A DNA stretch of 64,000 nt from Candidatus Zhuqueibacterota bacterium (GTDB taxonomy: Bacteria > BS750m-G25). Under the pieces are notes generated by a model. The model searched no databases, was not told where the DNA came from, and was given only the letters and a program-made list of their open reading frames with translations. Of the stretch, positions 10,674-21,447 are shown piece by piece. Location of the stretch: positions 24,920 through 88,919 of the forward strand of contig JADHWK010000004.1 of assembly GCA_016783505.1 (NCBI GenBank), in the 5' to 3' direction. The translations under genes were made by a program, and so were the position numbers. The stretch's first letter is position 1. Each line of letters begins with the position of its first letter.

Positions 10674-11843
10674 ATGAAAACAGCAGTCAAAAACATTGGG
10701 AATATTTTCCCTTACTTTGTTTTCTGTTTACTTATTTTCCGAGTAAACAGTAACGGTTACGCTCAACAGGTAATCGGATTATCGTTGGATTATGAATCTT
10801 CACCGATTATTGAACCAACAGAACAAGATACAAGCGCTCACGATATGGAAAACCAAGAAAGCTCCCCTGGTATAGGAGCTTTCCCGGTTATTTTTTATAG
10901 TGATCAAACTCGATGGGCCGGCGGTGCCGGAGTGCAGTTGGTGTTTAGGGGGCAGTCTGAACAACAATCTTCTACCATCGGCATCCTAGCATTTTATACC
11001 CAAAACAAACAGTACGTTATCCAAGGTAGACCTGAAATCTACTTGAAAGAAGGAGCCTATAAGTTTTCTGGTGAATTTGCCTACTTATATTTTCCAGATA
11101 AATTTTATGGTATTGGTAACAACACCAGTAAAGACTATGAAGATTATACTTCCCGTCTTTTTGCGATCAAACCCTCAATACAAAAAAAGATATATTCCAA
11201 CCTGTATGTCGGGCTCCAATATGGGCATTATGATGCCAAACTCACCGATACCGAGGAGGGAAAACTGCTGGATAGCGGAGTAATATTAGGGGGTGAAGGC
11301 GGTGTTGTTTCCGGTGCCGGTATAAATGCCACCTGGGATTCCCGTGATAACAATCTTTATCCCACTAGCGGCAGTTATCATCAATTAACAGCCGTTTCTT
11401 CCGGGCCTTCACTGGGCAGTAATTTTACCTTCAATTCTTATTTACTGGATTTTCGTCATTACCGGCCTGTCTTTGACGAACATATCATCGCCTTCCGGGG
11501 TGTGATTGGGTTAAGCACCGGAAATCCCCCTTTTCAAATGATGAATCAATTGGGTGGATATCTTCGCGGTTATAAGATCACCCGTTTTGTAGACAAAAAT
11601 TTAGTTGCTGTTCAGGCAGAATACCGCCTGCCGCTGTTTAGGCGGCTGGGATTGGTGGGGTTTGCTGGATTCGGACAGGTTGCTGAAAACGTCGGAAAGA
11701 TCTCTCTAAAAGAACTAAAACCCTCGGCAGGATTCGGAATCCGATTTGCCCTGATCCCAGAGCAGAAAGTCAATCTGCGAATTGATCTGGGGATGGGCAA
11801 AGATGATTCCAGTTTCGACATTAATATTATGGAAGTGTTTTAG
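10674..11843 (+). CDS. BamA/TamA (D15 surface antigen) family outer-membrane beta-barrel protein without obvious POTRA domains
   Basis: Signal peptide; barrel-like pattern with GAGINATWDSRDNNLYPTSGSYHQL and LGGYLRGYKITRFVDKNLVAVQAEYRLPLF, typical of Omp85 C-termini. Confidence 0.8.
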   Translation: MKTAVKNIGNIFPYFVFCLLIFRVNSNGYAQQVIGLSLDYESSPIIEPTEQDTSAHDMENQESSPGIGAFPVIFYSDQTRWAGGAGVQLVFRGQSEQQSSTIGILAFYTQNKQYVIQGRPEIYLKEGAYKFSGEFAYLYFPDKFYGIGNNTSKDYEDYTSRLFAIKPSIQKKIYSNLYVGLQYGHYDAKLTDTEEGKLLDSGVILGGEGGVVSGAGINATWDSRDNNLYPTSGSYHQLTAVSSGPSLGSNFTFNSYLLDFRHYRPVFDEHIIAFRGVIGLSTGNPPFQMMNQLGGYLRGYKITRFVDKNLVAVQAEYRLPLFRRLGLVGFAGFGQVAENVGKISLKELKPSAGFGIRFALIPEQKVNLRIDLGMGKDDSSFDINIMEVF

Positions 11844-11931
11844 CCCAGGGGTTGTACAAATGAGGGGTTTATTGGACAGTAAGGTTATATTAAGTGAATT
11901 TTTATAAAGATAAACATGGTTTATTTCTATT

Positions 11932-11975
11932 AAAAAGGCCTATCCATTCATCTTGAGTAGGCCTTTTGTTTTTTA
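11932..11975 (+). terminator. Rho-independent terminator downstream of the D15-family gene
   Basis: aaaaaggcctatccattcatcttgagtaggccttttgttttttat: GC stem followed by T-run. Confidence 0.75.
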
Positions 11976-12137
11976 TACCTTTTTCCCTTGACTCTATTCC
12001 AAAAATTTACTATTTTGTTTCAGTAAACTTTTGCTTACGGAATCTCATTCTGAACTGATTAGCTTACTAAAGATAATACCTGTTAACCTATTGCTTGTAA
12101 TTGGGCCATTATTGTTTTGTCGAGGGATGATTATGAA

Positions 12138-13802
12138 ATGAAGAATTTAATAAAAATCCGGTTCTCACACAGACTTATCGGTCTTATTTTTCTAATAATA
12201 ATTGTTTCCTGCATCGGGTCTTATATTCAAATGTATGTAAGTAAAGACAGTTTCGGTCTCGTTCCTTTACCTATGTCCCTTGACGTGATGGAGGGTACGT
12301 TCAAAATTAATTCGGAAACTGTAATTCTAACGGATAACAATTCACCAAGAGTGCAAGAAATCGGCTTTTATCTCAATGAATATCTTTCTTCCTCGTATCA
12401 ACTGTCCCTGAGAATTAAAGATTCTAATGCTGAAAAAACATTAGCTGGAACCATATCACTCACCCTCGGGAATAATATGGAGGGGTTAGGCGATGAGGGA
12501 TATGAATTAATCATACATAAAAATCACGTTTCTTTAAAAGCCAATACCCCGGCGGGTTTATTTTATGGGGTTCAAACTATTATTCAACTTTTAAATCCAC
12601 AAGCCAACTCAATTGATGGTCTTTGTCTCCCTTCATTAAAAATTGTTGACCGCCCGCGCTATTCCTGGAGGGGGATGCATCTGGATGTGTGTCGTCATTT
12701 CTTCCCGAAAGAGTTCATAAAAAAATATATTGATCTCATCGCCATGCATAAAATGAACACGTTTCACTGGCATCTAACAGAAGATCAGGGATGGAGGATT
12801 GAAATAAAAAAATACCCGAATTTGACTGAAATAGGTGCCTGGCGTAAAGAAACCCTTATAGGCCATAGTAAGGAGAAACCACAAAAATTTGACGGCATTC
12901 CCCATGGAGGATTTTACACTCAGGAGGAAATCAGAGAAATCGTGAAATACGCCCGTGAGCGTTTCGTCACCATTGTTCCTGAAATTGAACTTCCAGGTCA
13001 TGCTACGGCCGCACTCGCCGCTTATCCTGAATTTTCCTGTACTGGTGGACCCTTTGAAGTGGAAACCACCTGGGGGATAAAAAAAGACGTTTACTGTCCT
13101 GGAATGGAAGAAACATTTACCTTTCTTGAAAATGTCCTTACGGAAGTGATCGACCTATTTCCAGCACCCTATATTCACATTGGGGGTGACGAATGTCCAA
13201 AAGACCGTTGGAGAGAATGTGACCACTGTCAGGCGCGAATTAAACAGGAAGGGCTGAAAGATGAGGATGAACTCCAGAGTTATTTCATCAAACGGATAGA
13301 AAGATTTCTATCATCAAAGAATAAAAGATTAGTAGGATGGGACGAAATTCTGGAAGGAGGATTGGCCCCCAATTCTACCGTTATGTCCTGGCGCGGTATA
13401 GCAGGCGGCATTGCGGCTTCAAGAAAGGGGCATGATGTAGTCATGACCCCAACCTCCCACTGTTATTTTGATTATTATCAGGCCAAAGGAGGTGAACCAT
13501 TAGCTATTGGGGGGTTCTTGCCTTTGAAGAAGGTGTATTCTTTTGAACCGACACCTGTTGAGCTTGAACCAGAGCAGGCCAAACATATTCTGGGGGCACA
13601 GGGAAATGTTTGGACTGAATACATAGCCCGGCCAGAGCATGTCGAATATATGGCCCTACCGAGGATGTCTGCCATGGCTGAGGTGCTGTGGTCCCCGAAG
13701 GAAAAGCGCCACTTCAAAGATTTTCAAAAAAGAATGAGGATACACTATAGACGATTGGATCAAATGGACGTGAATTACCATGCACCTAAAAAACCAGTCT
13801 AA
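12138..13802 (+). CDS. Beta-N-acetylhexosaminidase (GH20), probable lipoprotein
   Basis: SWRGMHLDVCRHFFP, NTFHWHLTEDQGWRIEIKKYP, IHIGGDECPKDRW motifs; lipobox-like IIIVSC; ATG at 12138 preferred over TTG at 12117. Confidence 0.93.
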   Translation: MKNLIKIRFSHRLIGLIFLIIIVSCIGSYIQMYVSKDSFGLVPLPMSLDVMEGTFKINSETVILTDNNSPRVQEIGFYLNEYLSSSYQLSLRIKDSNAEKTLAGTISLTLGNNMEGLGDEGYELIIHKNHVSLKANTPAGLFYGVQTIIQLLNPQANSIDGLCLPSLKIVDRPRYSWRGMHLDVCRHFFPKEFIKKYIDLIAMHKMNTFHWHLTEDQGWRIEIKKYPNLTEIGAWRKETLIGHSKEKPQKFDGIPHGGFYTQEEIREIVKYARERFVTIVPEIELPGHATAALAAYPEFSCTGGPFEVETTWGIKKDVYCPGMEETFTFLENVLTEVIDLFPAPYIHIGGDECPKDRWRECDHCQARIKQEGLKDEDELQSYFIKRIERFLSSKNKRLVGWDEILEGGLAPNSTVMSWRGIAGGIAASRKGHDVVMTPTSHCYFDYYQAKGGEPLAIGGFLPLKKVYSFEPTPVELEPEQAKHILGAQGNVWTEYIARPEHVEYMALPRMSAMAEVLWSPKEKRHFKDFQKRMRIHYRRLDQMDVNYHAPKKPV

Positions 13803-14155
13803 TAGTTCCCACCCGAAGGAATAGGATGAAGAGGGGGGAATTATATATTTACTTTCTAACCCCCGCTGCACCTGATCCCGATCCCGAAGTATCGGGTGGG
13901 GTGACCTCTCTCGTTAGGTCTCTCGTAAATCCATAGAAATAATAATAAAATGGATCAGAAGATGCTTATTCATAATAGAAGTCCATAAAAGGACAACTTT
14001 CGACTCGTTCCCACGTTTCACCCGGGAACACCTGACCAGATGCGCGGCTTTAACAGCAATAAAGACGCTGAGCATCTAATTCTACATTTTACCATAGATT
14101 CTTACAGCGAAAGAAATTTTCAGTGGCCTAAAATTTATAGAAAGGAGATACGATC

Positions 14156-14818
14156 ATGAAAAGAGCAATCTTAACCATTAGCGCTGTATGTGTTTTTATT
14201 TCAGGATTTACAGCGCACCCAGTCTGTAGTCAAGTTCAGGGTGGTGATTTATTGAATGAAGCGCCCCTTACCCCAATCCCTGCTGATATGACATTTGAAG
14301 AATATCGGGATATGAATCGCCGACTTACCGTTGGATTAGTTTTAGCCGCCATTCCTGTTCCTGGCATGATTCATTTTTATGCCGGGGAAAAAAAGACCGG
14401 TTGGCGAATTCTCGGTGCCGCAGCCATTGGGGTGGGAAGCATTATTGTCGGTGCAGTTAGCCTTGATGAGGGTGACTTCCCAGATTCAGACTTTGATCTA
14501 TTCATTTTAAACCAGGGTGATAAAGACAAAGAAAGACAATTTGAGAAAATTCCAGTGGAAATGACTAGCACAGATACAACCTACAAACTCCACGAAATTT
14601 TCAGAGAAAGAGAAGGTGCCGGTGGTCTTCTTATTATTCTTGGTGCGGCGATATTAATTGGAGACATTGCCTACGATTTCATTCATGGTATCCGGACTAT
14701 TGAAGAAAAACGGGATCGGGTTCGTTTCAAATATGGAAAAATGCTGAGTCTTAGCATCAAACCTGAAATTAATTTCAAAAATAACTCAGCAGGTATTAAA
14801 TTGGCGTTTAATTTTTAG
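14156..14818 (+). CDS. Hypothetical exported/membrane protein
   Basis: 220 aa with signal peptide and two further hydrophobic segments; RBS aaggag upstream. Confidence 0.55.
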   Translation: MKRAILTISAVCVFISGFTAHPVCSQVQGGDLLNEAPLTPIPADMTFEEYRDMNRRLTVGLVLAAIPVPGMIHFYAGEKKTGWRILGAAAIGVGSIIVGAVSLDEGDFPDSDFDLFILNQGDKDKERQFEKIPVEMTSTDTTYKLHEIFREREGAGGLLIILGAAILIGDIAYDFIHGIRTIEEKRDRVRFKYGKMLSLSIKPEINFKNNSAGIKLAFNF

Positions 14819-15085
14819 ACGTGTGATAGCTGGTAAGTATAAGGATTAGAGATTTAAGTTGTAAGAGTTAGATGGGATAATTTTGATGCTAAGGTTTCCA
14901 AGGATCTTTTCCCGTCTAACTCCCACTGCACTTGGCCCCGATCCCCAGGCATCAGGAGGGGTAAGATGAGCTCTCCTGTTATTCTCAATTGACGTTAACC
15001 ATCGTTTCTATACCCGTAACAACGTCCTCATTCACGATATTTAACATTACAACTTCAATGTTATGATTTGGTGATACCAGAAAAC

Positions 15086-15119
15086 AAAAACCAGCATCGA
15101 AAGGATGCTGGTTTTTTTA
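15086..15119 (+). terminator. Rho-independent terminator (probably bidirectional)
   Basis: aaaaaccagcatcgaaaggatgctggttttttt: stem with A-run and T-run on either side. Confidence 0.7.
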
Positions 15120-15336
15120 TCTGCTCAGTCGGGCGCCTGACGGATAATGGGAGGGATCAGGGGTAAATGAATCAAAATATTCTCCTTTATTCTTATCTAC
15201 CCCCACCCTAACCCTCCCCCATTAAGGGGAAGGGAATCCAATCAGTCGGGCATCAGTTAGACATCAGTCCGGTGCCTGACGGACCTCACTAATCTGACCG
15301 GCCTGCCCAGTGCCCCAAAGGGGCTAAATTCAAATT

Positions 15337-16665
15337 CTATCCCACCTCCGCATTCAATTCCTTCACCCACCCCTTGATCCCCTGCCACTCCTCCCGGGGG
15401 ATAACGTTATAGATAAACGTGGTATTGTTGTGGGTAAGCGGGTCTTCCTCTATGAAAGGGAACGATTCTTTCAAACGGTCAAACACCGGCGTTCCCGGCA
15501 CTGGCGAGAGCTGGGCAAGCCTCACCTGAACCCCGAGCCCATGAACTAATTTTACCGTTTTCCTGATCTCCTCAACGGAAAATTCGGGCAGGCCGCCCAT
15601 TACATATACTCCGATTTCGGCCCCCTGAAAACCGGCGTGCTTCAGATAGGCCACCGCCCTTTCTACCTCATCACCGGTCACCTTCCCCCCCAGCTTAGAT
15701 TGTAGTTCCTCATCCCATGTCTCAAGCCCCATTCTTATAGTCTTGAAACCGGCTCGTTTCATCTTCCGGGCCAGTCCTTCAGTGACGAAGCGGGGATGGA
15801 TACCATTGGGGGAATGGAGGTTGAGGTCCAGGTAATTATTAATGATCCCATCCAAAATCTGTTCGAACCTATCCCCACCCCCCACCAACAGGGCATCGTC
15901 AAAAAAAGCCACATCCCTTATCCGATAATGTTTCACCGCCCGAATGATATCATCCATGACCCCATCGGGCTCTCTTTCCTGGAAACGGGGTTGAAGTAGG
16001 TGGGCGCCGCAGTAAGGACATTGAAAGGGACAGCCGAAACTGGTGAAGATAGTAAGGTAGGTTATCCGGGGGTATAGGTCAAATAAGACAGGTGTTTCTC
16101 CCCCGGCTTCCAGATGACGATCCAGCACCCGAGAAAGGGCTTTCCAAAACCCCTCCCGGGGTCTTCCGGTAAGGACTAGATCGGCCCCTGAATTCCGGCG
16201 AGCGAAGTCGGGGCACAGGGTGGCAAATATCCCCCCGAGGATGATGGGAACCCCGGGCAAACGTTCCTTCACTAAGGCGATAGCCTCGAAGACGCCCGGA
16301 TACCAGTAGGTCATCCCCGAGGTGATCAATACCGCATCGGGCCGGGGAAATGCTTTTAATCGGCGGGCAAACTCCGCCTCCGGCAGGCCGTAGCGCTTGT
16401 AACGCAGGGGAAGGTGCTGGAAATAAGTTGGTTTTGAAACCGGTTCAAAATAATATTTCCCGGTTCCGAATTTTTTCTCTTTAACCTTAAATCTTTTTTG
16501 AAAATACGGGTCGTGTCGGTCCAGACAATCAATGAGATGAACTTCAATCCCCTGTCTCTTAAGTTCGCCCCCGATGGTAAGCAGCCCCATCGGCTTGGAC
16601 CAGAAGTCGTAGGCGGCAAAATCGTAGATCCAGGGATTGATTAACAGCGCCCTCTTTTTCATCAC
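15337..16665 (-). CDS. B12-binding-domain radical SAM protein
   Basis: N-terminal cobalamin-binding-like region; FTSFGCPFQCPYCGAH (CX3CX2C) motif; downstream radical SAM TIM-barrel pattern. Confidence 0.9.
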   Translation of the reverse strand: MMKKRALLINPWIYDFAAYDFWSKPMGLLTIGGELKRQGIEVHLIDCLDRHDPYFQKRFKVKEKKFGTGKYYFEPVSKPTYFQHLPLRYKRYGLPEAEFARRLKAFPRPDAVLITSGMTYWYPGVFEAIALVKERLPGVPIILGGIFATLCPDFARRNSGADLVLTGRPREGFWKALSRVLDRHLEAGGETPVLFDLYPRITYLTIFTSFGCPFQCPYCGAHLLQPRFQEREPDGVMDDIIRAVKHYRIRDVAFFDDALLVGGGDRFEQILDGIINNYLDLNLHSPNGIHPRFVTEGLARKMKRAGFKTIRMGLETWDEELQSKLGGKVTGDEVERAVAYLKHAGFQGAEIGVYVMGGLPEFSVEEIRKTVKLVHGLGVQVRLAQLSPVPGTPVFDRLKESFPFIEEDPLTHNNTTFIYNVIPREEWQGIKGWVKELNAEVG

Positions 16666-16954
16666 ATAGCTGAGACTAACTAATTTGTTGCTTCAAGGTT
16701 ACACCTTGAAGCATTACAGAATACCTTTAGGTTATATTGTAATCGTATTGGAGATAAAATAGGGTAAATACCCCTCCTTTTGAACTAATCAGTCTGGTCA
16801 TTTCTGCCGTTACTTAAGGTATAATGATTCTTTTCCAAAGATCGTTTCCCCCTGGCCGGGCAGGCAAGACCCTTCGGGTCCCAAGACCTCTAGGGCCGAC
16901 AAGGTTCAACCTTGAAAGAACAGATGCCCCACCGCACCACTGCACCTCTTCTTT

Positions 16955-17413
16955 TTATTTATGAAGCTTCAGTACCACCAGACTGGACACCCGGGCATTC
17001 TCCTTAATCCATATCCCCGCAGGGCCCACCGCCAACCGCGACCTTATGGGGCCGCCCCCCTCAGTCAATACCCGGGTCTCGTGGGTGGCCCCGTTGACGG
17101 TGATCCGGGGCGAGGGCTGGAGCAGGGCTAAATGGTCCGGGGGTATCCCTAAGCTCTCATTATACTCCAGAATGTATTCACCCCCTTCCAGGTGCCACCA
17201 GCCGTAGGGTTCGTCGGGATGGATTTTTTCCGCCAGTACGGGTTCTGACCTTCCCTCCTCAAATTCGCTCCCCCCGAAGTCCACCCGTCCCGGAGCCACC
17301 AATCTGCGGATGGCCTTCACGGTCAGGTCGTAGGAGCGTTCACCCGCCTGCTTTTTCTCATATGTGGGATTTTTTATGTATCTTCCGATCTCCAACCCGG
17401 TCAACTGCTTCAT
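16955..17413 (-). CDS. dCTP deaminase/dUTPase-like protein
   Basis: MKQLTGLEIGRYIKNPTY...YILEYNESLGIPPDHLALLQPSPRITVNGA; likely ATG at 17413 preceded by ggagg. Confidence 0.6.
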   Translation of the reverse strand: MKQLTGLEIGRYIKNPTYEKKQAGERSYDLTVKAIRRLVAPGRVDFGGSEFEEGRSEPVLAEKIHPDEPYGWWHLEGGEYILEYNESLGIPPDHLALLQPSPRITVNGATHETRVLTEGGGPIRSRLAVGPAGIWIKENARVSSLVVLKLHK

Positions 17414-17454
17414 CCCTATTTCCTCCCCTATATCATTACTTCCAAACAAACTGT

Positions 17455-17976
17455 TCAATTATCCCGATTGACCAATTCTTTCTTGATTCTTCCCGTCAAG
17501 GAAGCTCGATTTTCCAATGTAACCCTGATGATTTCAACATCGGGACGTTGTTTGATGGTATCCGCAAAAAGATGGGAACGGTGGATGATGGTTCCCAGAA
17601 CGGGTTTTGGCCCATCGAGGGCCCGCACTACCGATTCTTGAAAGCGCCGGGAGAAAAGCTCCATCTTCCCGATTTCATCAATCACCACCAGATCCGCATC
17701 TTTTATGGCATCCTCTACTGCACGGACCCCAATCCCCTCAAAAGTCCCCAGGTCTACCCTGTATTTCCCCACCCGGTAGGGGCTTTTAATATCCACCCCG
17801 GCCAGAGCACCCTTTTGGCCGCTGAAGTCCTGGACGGCAAACCCAATCCTCTTCCCCCCTTTTCTGATTTCCCGGGTGAAAAATCCCCCAGCTTTAAGCC
17901 CGAGGGACTCGACTACTTTCAGTAAGACGGTTGTTTTACCAACACCAGGAGCTCCGGTGAGAAAAATATTTTTCAT
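17455..17976 (-). CDS. THEP1-type nucleoside-triphosphatase
   Basis: MKNIFLTGAPGVGKTTVLLKV Walker A, GFFTREIRKGGKRIGF, LVVIDEIGKMEL Walker B. Confidence 0.9.
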   Translation of the reverse strand: MKNIFLTGAPGVGKTTVLLKVVESLGLKAGGFFTREIRKGGKRIGFAVQDFSGQKGALAGVDIKSPYRVGKYRVDLGTFEGIGVRAVEDAIKDADLVVIDEIGKMELFSRRFQESVVRALDGPKPVLGTIIHRSHLFADTIKQRPDVEIIRVTLENRASLTGRIKKELVNRDN

Positions 17977-17980
17977 TCAA

Positions 17981-18538
17981 TCATGAAATTTTTTTACGAA
18001 GCTTAAGATCAATATTTGCCTTTGCTGCCGCATCCCTTATCAGGGTTTTCATTTCAGCCGGACCACCGCCCCCACCTTTCTTCATCCTACCCATTGCATT
18101 TTCTATCAATGCTAACGGCATCAGGGCGCAGGCAGTGCAGTAAAAGGTCATGGATCTCCCGTCGTTATAGTTTTCGATCAGCTCCTCGGCCAGCAGCCGG
18201 CGGGGGTGCTGCTGCCCCAACCACCCTTCCATCCCCAGCTCTCGCTGCAGTTTAAGATTGGGAATAGCCGGCCGGTGGGTGAGAAAGCTATCACAGGTGG
18301 TTCCATCAGGCTGCACCCCCAATAGATGCACCAGCTTATCGCAAGGAAATTCTTCACATTGGGCACAGGTCACCAGCCCGTGTTTTTTGACCGCACATCG
18401 CCAGACTGAACAGTAGTTATGGTTTTCCCCCAATTGACAGCCGATGCAGCGGCTGGGTGCTTTCGATTGATACCTGGGGCACAGCCCGCAGTAAAGCCCG
18501 CAGGCCCCAGCCAAGTTTTTTTCCTCTTCAAAATTCAT
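17981..18538 (-). CDS. DUF3795-like cysteine-rich protein
   Basis: GACGLYCGLCPRYQSKAPSRCIGCQLGENHNYCSVWRCAVKKHGLVTCAQCEEFPCDKL; ATG at 18538 favoured. Confidence 0.75.
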   Translation of the reverse strand: MNFEEEKNLAGACGLYCGLCPRYQSKAPSRCIGCQLGENHNYCSVWRCAVKKHGLVTCAQCEEFPCDKLVHLLGVQPDGTTCDSFLTHRPAIPNLKLQRELGMEGWLGQQHPRRLLAEELIENYNDGRSMTFYCTACALMPLALIENAMGRMKKGGGGGPAEMKTLIRDAAAKANIDLKLRKKIS

Positions 18539-18608
18539 GGTTTCTTCCCATTCAACGGCTTTCAAACACGGTCACAGACCCTTCAGATTAAACCTCTTCC
18601 TAATATGT

Positions 18609-19613
18609 TTATTTTTTATGCCACTTAATAAGTTCAGCCCCATCTTTTTCAACAGATAGATGATATATATTCCCTTTAATATCAATGGCTACATCCCTCT
18701 TACAACCAAAGGTAGAGAGTGTTGGAAAATTATCTATTACAACAATTGAGGTACCAGACTTATCTATCTTTCTGATTTCTCGCAAATACTTAGTAATACC
18801 TCCGACCCGTTCATGTTTAGTTACCGCCAGATAAACGTTTCCAATAGTATCATCACCTAAAAATTCCACACTACCCACCTCTTCCATTACAGTTAATTCA
18901 AAGCTTCTTATTCCCATTCCTTGAAGATCCAATTTCTTAATACGGACTGAATGTTTGTCCCCTATCTGTTCAGCGGCGTAAAAACTAATAGTCGGGTCAT
19001 TAAGATTGGGGACTCCTTCTATTATTTCCTTAGGTTCAAGTAAATCGGATTTCCCAGCACTAAGGCTAATCTGGCACACTTTCGCTTGATAACCCAAATA
19101 AAGGTTTCCCTTATGATCAACAAAAATTTTTTGGGGAATAATTCCGGTTTCTTTAAGCCAATCCCTGGAGAAGGGAAAACAAGCCTTAAAAATCAACACG
19201 CCCTGTTGATCGTATTTCCTTATTTCATAAGGGGTCAATCCAAATCTGGAACCATGGACGTCAAGGTAATCCATATACTGGCTAATCTCTGGACTTGTAT
19301 CCAGAACATATATATTTCCATCTTTATCTATGCAAAAATCATAGCCCGTCTGTTTTTTCCCTTCATCAATCGAAATACTATTTAAGAATTTTCCTTTATT
19401 ATCATACTTCTGAATCTGACGATTCCCCGTATCAAGGATGTAAATATTTCCCAATTTATCTACTGCTATGCTTCTTGGTCCTGCCAATACACCCTCCTCC
19501 CTAATACCAAGATGATATGGCCCCGGTTGACCATCCCGGGGATTCCAAAAACCAGGTGTAAATCGTATCAAAACCTGGGACATGTACTTTTCTTTCCCGG
19601 AGCTATAAGGCAC
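18609..19613 (-). CDS. NHL/6-bladed beta-propeller repeat protein, likely exported
   Basis: Repeats GNIYILDTGNRQIQKYDNKGKFL, GNIYVLDTSPEI..., GNLYLGYQ; start codon uncertain (GTG at 19613). Confidence 0.75.
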   Translation of the reverse strand: MPYSSGKEKYMSQVLIRFTPGFWNPRDGQPGPYHLGIREEGVLAGPRSIAVDKLGNIYILDTGNRQIQKYDNKGKFLNSISIDEGKKQTGYDFCIDKDGNIYVLDTSPEISQYMDYLDVHGSRFGLTPYEIRKYDQQGVLIFKACFPFSRDWLKETGIIPQKIFVDHKGNLYLGYQAKVCQISLSAGKSDLLEPKEIIEGVPNLNDPTISFYAAEQIGDKHSVRIKKLDLQGMGIRSFELTVMEEVGSVEFLGDDTIGNVYLAVTKHERVGGITKYLREIRKIDKSGTSIVVIDNFPTLSTFGCKRDVAIDIKGNIYHLSVEKDGAELIKWHKK

Positions 19614-19753
19614 TTTTTCTTCTCCGGTAACTTTGGCATTTCCTGCTGTAAAAACTATTACGCTAAATAGGGGAAATAAAATATTAATAACAGAATAAAC
19701 ATTCCTTTTCGTTTCGTCCTCTTCTTATATTTGCTTTTTCTGTTTATTTTTTT

Positions 19754-19890
19754 CTAATGAAGAAACACTTTTTTTAGCAATTCTTTTTCTTTCTTCAAAT
19801 CAATCATATATAGCGCCAACTCTTCAATCTTCTGCAGGAGCTTTGCCTGCATTTCCCCTACGTTAACCCCATTTGCACGAAGTTTTTTGC
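19754..19890 (-). pseudogene. Decayed C-terminal coiled-coil fragment resembling tails of large secreted/tail-fibre-chaperone-like proteins
   Basis: Open frame without start reading ...[44 protein letters not shown]. Confidence 0.4.
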
Positions 19891-19896
19891 AGTGAA

Positions 19897-20988
19897 TCAA
19901 TAAGTTTTTAAAAAATGCCTAACCACCCCGGCGATTTCATCGTTAACATTCCGAATCCCCCCTAATTCCCCTCTTTCAGCCACATCTTTTATACTCTCCT
20001 TCAGGTTGTTGATGTTCACCGCCGCCCATTGAGTATTGCTAAAGGGCTTTCCCTCAAGCTGGGCCAGGTAAGCTTTATCCGCCAGATATTGGGCGATCTG
20101 GTAGTTCAGCTTCCGATAGTCATCGGGGATGAAACGCTTCATCCGGATGGGCACCCCGTATTCCTGTGATAGCTTTAAGACCAGCCGGTTGACCCTTCGT
20201 TCATAGCTCCTCACCGGCCCGTAGGCCCCCGGGGGATAGACGGTGTTGTAGTCTTTGACCAATTCCGGATAATACTTTTCCAGATGCTCGAACAAATACT
20301 CCCTCTGCCCCTCGGCCACGGTCATTCCCCCGAAGATGACGAAATCCACTCCCGCCTCCTTGGATTTTTCCAGAACATCCCGAATGTTCTCTTCGGTATC
20401 CAAAAGGAAAGGCAATAAGGGACAGCACATAATCCCCACCTGCAGCCCGGCTTCCTTGAACTTTACCAGCATCTCCCGCCTTTTTTCAGGGCTGACCGCC
20501 CGGGGTTCAAAGGCACGGCTGATCTCAGGATCGAAGGTGATGATTGTGGTTGCCACCGTGGCCCAGCGGCTTTCGCCAATCTCCTTGATCAATTCCAGAT
20601 CCCGTAAAACCATAGTAGATTTGGTGAGCATGAACAGGGCGTAGCGGTGTTTCAGGATGACCTTAACCATAGCCTGGGTGATCTTTTCGGTGGCCTCGAC
20701 TGGCTGATAGGCGTCCCCGGCGGAGCCGAAGGCGATGATGTCGGGAAGCAGGGTACGGGCGTTGGTCAACCTCTTGTCCAGCATTTCCGCCGCCCCCCGC
20801 TTGATATAAACCGTATCCCCAAAGTCATCGTGCATATAATACCGCTTACTCCGGGTGTCGCAGTAGACGCAGGCGTGCTCGCAGCCCTGGTAGGGGTTAA
20901 CGGCGTATTTATCCCAGAACCAGGTATCGGTATATTTGCGGACAAGGAGGATGGATTTGAATTCTTTGACTTTATATTCCATTTTCAA
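19897..20988 (-). CDS. Radical SAM protein, SPL/Rv2578c-like family
   Basis: [42 protein letters not shown] (CX3CX2C) and downstream SPL-like blocks. Confidence 0.9.
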   Translation of the reverse strand: MKMEYKVKEFKSILLVRKYTDTWFWDKYAVNPYQGCEHACVYCDTRSKRYYMHDDFGDTVYIKRGAAEMLDKRLTNARTLLPDIIAFGSAGDAYQPVEATEKITQAMVKVILKHRYALFMLTKSTMVLRDLELIKEIGESRWATVATTIITFDPEISRAFEPRAVSPEKRREMLVKFKEAGLQVGIMCCPLLPFLLDTEENIRDVLEKSKEAGVDFVIFGGMTVAEGQREYLFEHLEKYYPELVKDYNTVYPPGAYGPVRSYERRVNRLVLKLSQEYGVPIRMKRFIPDDYRKLNYQIAQYLADKAYLAQLEGKPFSNTQWAAVNINNLKESIKDVAERGELGGIRNVNDEIAGVVRHFLKTY

Positions 20989-21228
20989 TAAAAATGATAT
21001 TGTAATATTATTATCTAATTATAATTACATTATGCTACATTTGTTTATCCGTTGCTTCAAGGTTGCACCTTGAAGCATTACAAAAAACCTTCCAGTCAGG
21101 CACCCAACTGAACCGAAAACCACACAATGATGTCCCGTCCCGAAGTTTCGGGATCGGGACAACCGACAGCCGTTTTACGTAAACTACAAATTATTTTGGA
21201 AAATTCTTAGAAATTCCGAGACGTCCGG

Positions 21229-21447
21229 TTAACTCCCGCTCACCACCGTTTTGATCATCTCCACCAATTTCTTCCGCTCTTCAGGATTGGCCCGGTGTTC
21301 TTTGACCTTTCTCCATACATGGGAGCAGTCGTCACCGAATTGACCGGATGCCTTCAGGAATTGATCGAACTTCTTACGGTTCTCCCTGGTTCTCTCCACC
21401 CCGGCCTCGGCGAACAGGTCGTCTAAGTGTCTGGTGTAGCACGACAT
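21229..21447 (-). CDS. Small hypothetical protein (72 aa)
   Basis: Compact charged ORF with good start context (aaagggagga upstream of ATG). Confidence 0.45.
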   Translation of the reverse strand: MSCYTRHLDDLFAEAGVERTRENRKKFDQFLKASGQFGDDCSHVWRKVKEHRANPEERKKLVEMIKTVVSGS

